Source of the DNA: Nitrososphaeraceae archaeon
GTDB lineage: Archaea > Thermoproteota > Nitrososphaeria > Nitrososphaerales > Nitrososphaeraceae
Assembly: GCA_025449515.1 (NCBI GenBank)
Contig: JANWJI010000134.1
Location: 1 to 6,521, forward strand
Reading direction: 5' to 3'
DNA length: 6,521 nt
Position 1 is the stretch's first letter; the number at the start of each line of letters is the position of its first letter. The translations under genes were made by a program, and so were the position numbers. Of the stretch, positions 6,173 to 6,521 are shown piece by piece. A model generated the notes under the pieces. It searched no databases. It was not told the origin of the DNA and saw only the letters and a list, made by a program, of their open reading frames with translations.

Positions 6173-6222
6173 ATTTGACGCATCTGACGGGCCCATTCGA
6201 CGGTCTATTTGACCCATTTGAC
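6173..6222 (+). repeat. Cluster of five ATTTGAC-like heptamers
   Basis: Five direct copies in 50 bases: ATTTGAC (6173), ATCTGAC (6182), ATTCGAC (6195), ATTTGAC (6207) and ATTTGAC (6216), usually preceded by C. The starts are spaced 9, 13, 12 and 9 bases. The stretch is richer in GC than its surroundings and contains the palindrome GGGCCC (6189-6194). It may be a multi-site binding region for a regulator or a degenerate tandem repeat; no gene in the window is clearly served by it. Confidence 0.5.
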
Positions 6223-6277
6223 TGACAGAATTTTTCTACAAGATATCATACTAAAATAACGAATATTATCCAGAGCA

Positions 6278-6507
6278 AATGCGTTATCGAGATTTTGAGA
6301 GAGAATAATGCTAAGCGCCAATAAAGGAAAGAGATTCAAAAAAAGTAAAGGATAGTGCAATAGCCTGTGGTCATATCAATATTAATAAGGATATAATCTA
6401 CTATTATAGCACTATCATCTATACACCCTCTAATAGCTTACCTCGACACCAATGACAGCAGGCTAGTATCCTATGCAAATCCTACCCACGGCACATCAAT
6501 GCGTTAT
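6278..6507 (+). repeat. 10-bp direct repeat AATGCGTTAT
   Basis: Exact copies lie at 6278-6287 and 6498-6507. Each contains an ATG followed by CGTTAT, but the first opens only a nine-codon frame and the second runs off the window. Ten-base repeats are expected by chance at this window size, so significance is low. Confidence 0.25.
6351..6416. repeat. Imperfect inverted repeat GATAGTGC/GCACTATC
   Basis: GATAGTGC (6351-6358) is an exact reverse complement of GCACTATC (6409-6416). After an unequal bulge the pairing resumes with ATAG against CTAT. The 50-base spacer is AT-rich. No flanking duplication is visible, so this does not look like a second insertion element. It could be a weak stem or chance. 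Confidence 0.35.
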
Positions 6508-6521
6508 ACATTTAACCGGAT

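Larger units (their letters stand above)
5819..6521. other. 700-base non-coding region with several repeats
   Basis: No convincing gene is present in either strand; the longest open frame (64 codons, minus strand, 5944-6138) is crossed by a repeat element and has no recognisable content. In order, the region contains the propeller-gene TATA box, a split motif shared with 1743-1762, a hairpin (5931-5958), a MITE-like element (5969-6069) with its 8-bp target duplication, a heptamer cluster (6173-6222), a 10-bp direct repeat (6278-6287 and 6498-6507) and an imperfect inverted repeat (6351-6416). A short ATG frame (MRYTFNR) opens at 6499 and leaves the window, but nothing supports it as a gene. 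Confidence 0.6.

Noticed and set aside
6351..6416. Second possible transposable element bounded by GATAGTGC/GCACTATC
   Set aside because: The inverted repeat is short and there is no flanking duplication, unlike the element at 5969-6069.
6499..6521. Possible start of a gene running off the right edge (MRYTFNR)
   Set aside because: Only seven codons are visible, with no TATA box about 27 bases upstream and no family resemblance.

Overview
The window looks like chromosome from an ammonia-oxidising archaeon of the Nitrososphaerales, possibly close to Candidatus Nitrosocosmicus. This is inferred from the DNA being AT-rich, start codons preceded at about -27 by TATA boxes instead of ribosome binding sites (leaderless archaeal transcription), a Cache-type histidine kinase with the H-box HELRTPIQPI, and a membrane-anchored cupredoxin. 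No rRNA, tRNA or CRISPR array is visible.

Layout. 22-894 (-) encodes a UbiE-like class I SAM-dependent methyltransferase. 1157-1657 (-, possibly starting at 1702) encodes a small membrane-anchored cupredoxin with a complete type 1 copper site. It is divergent from 1801-2013 (+), a 70-residue CDGSH iron-sulfur protein that starts with TTG and carries CDDSH in place of CDGSH. 2160-4073 (+) is an orphan transmembrane sensor histidine kinase (double-Cache sensor, HisKA, HATPase). 4133-4656 (+) is a decayed FAD-dependent oxidoreductase (phytoene desaturase/amine oxidase type) with in-frame stops and a frameshift. 4808-5818 (-) encodes an exported SMP-30/gluconolactonase-like six-bladed propeller protein with a polyglutamine stretch after its signal peptide.

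5819-6521 has no convincing gene but is rich in structure. It holds a TATA box for the propeller gene, an 11-bp hairpin, a 101-bp MITE-like element (16-bp imperfect terminal inverted repeats, perfect 8-bp target duplication, ends resembling the IS6 family), a cluster of five ATTTGAC-like heptamers, a further inverted repeat and a 10-bp direct repeat.

The genes do not form an operon; most appear to have their own promoter. A loose theme is redox and envelope function: a copper protein and an Fe-S protein share a 143-bp divergent control region, and a membrane sensor and an exported propeller protein flank a dead flavoenzyme. The least expected item is the MITE-like element at 5969-6069. I do not see a complete new multi-gene system.
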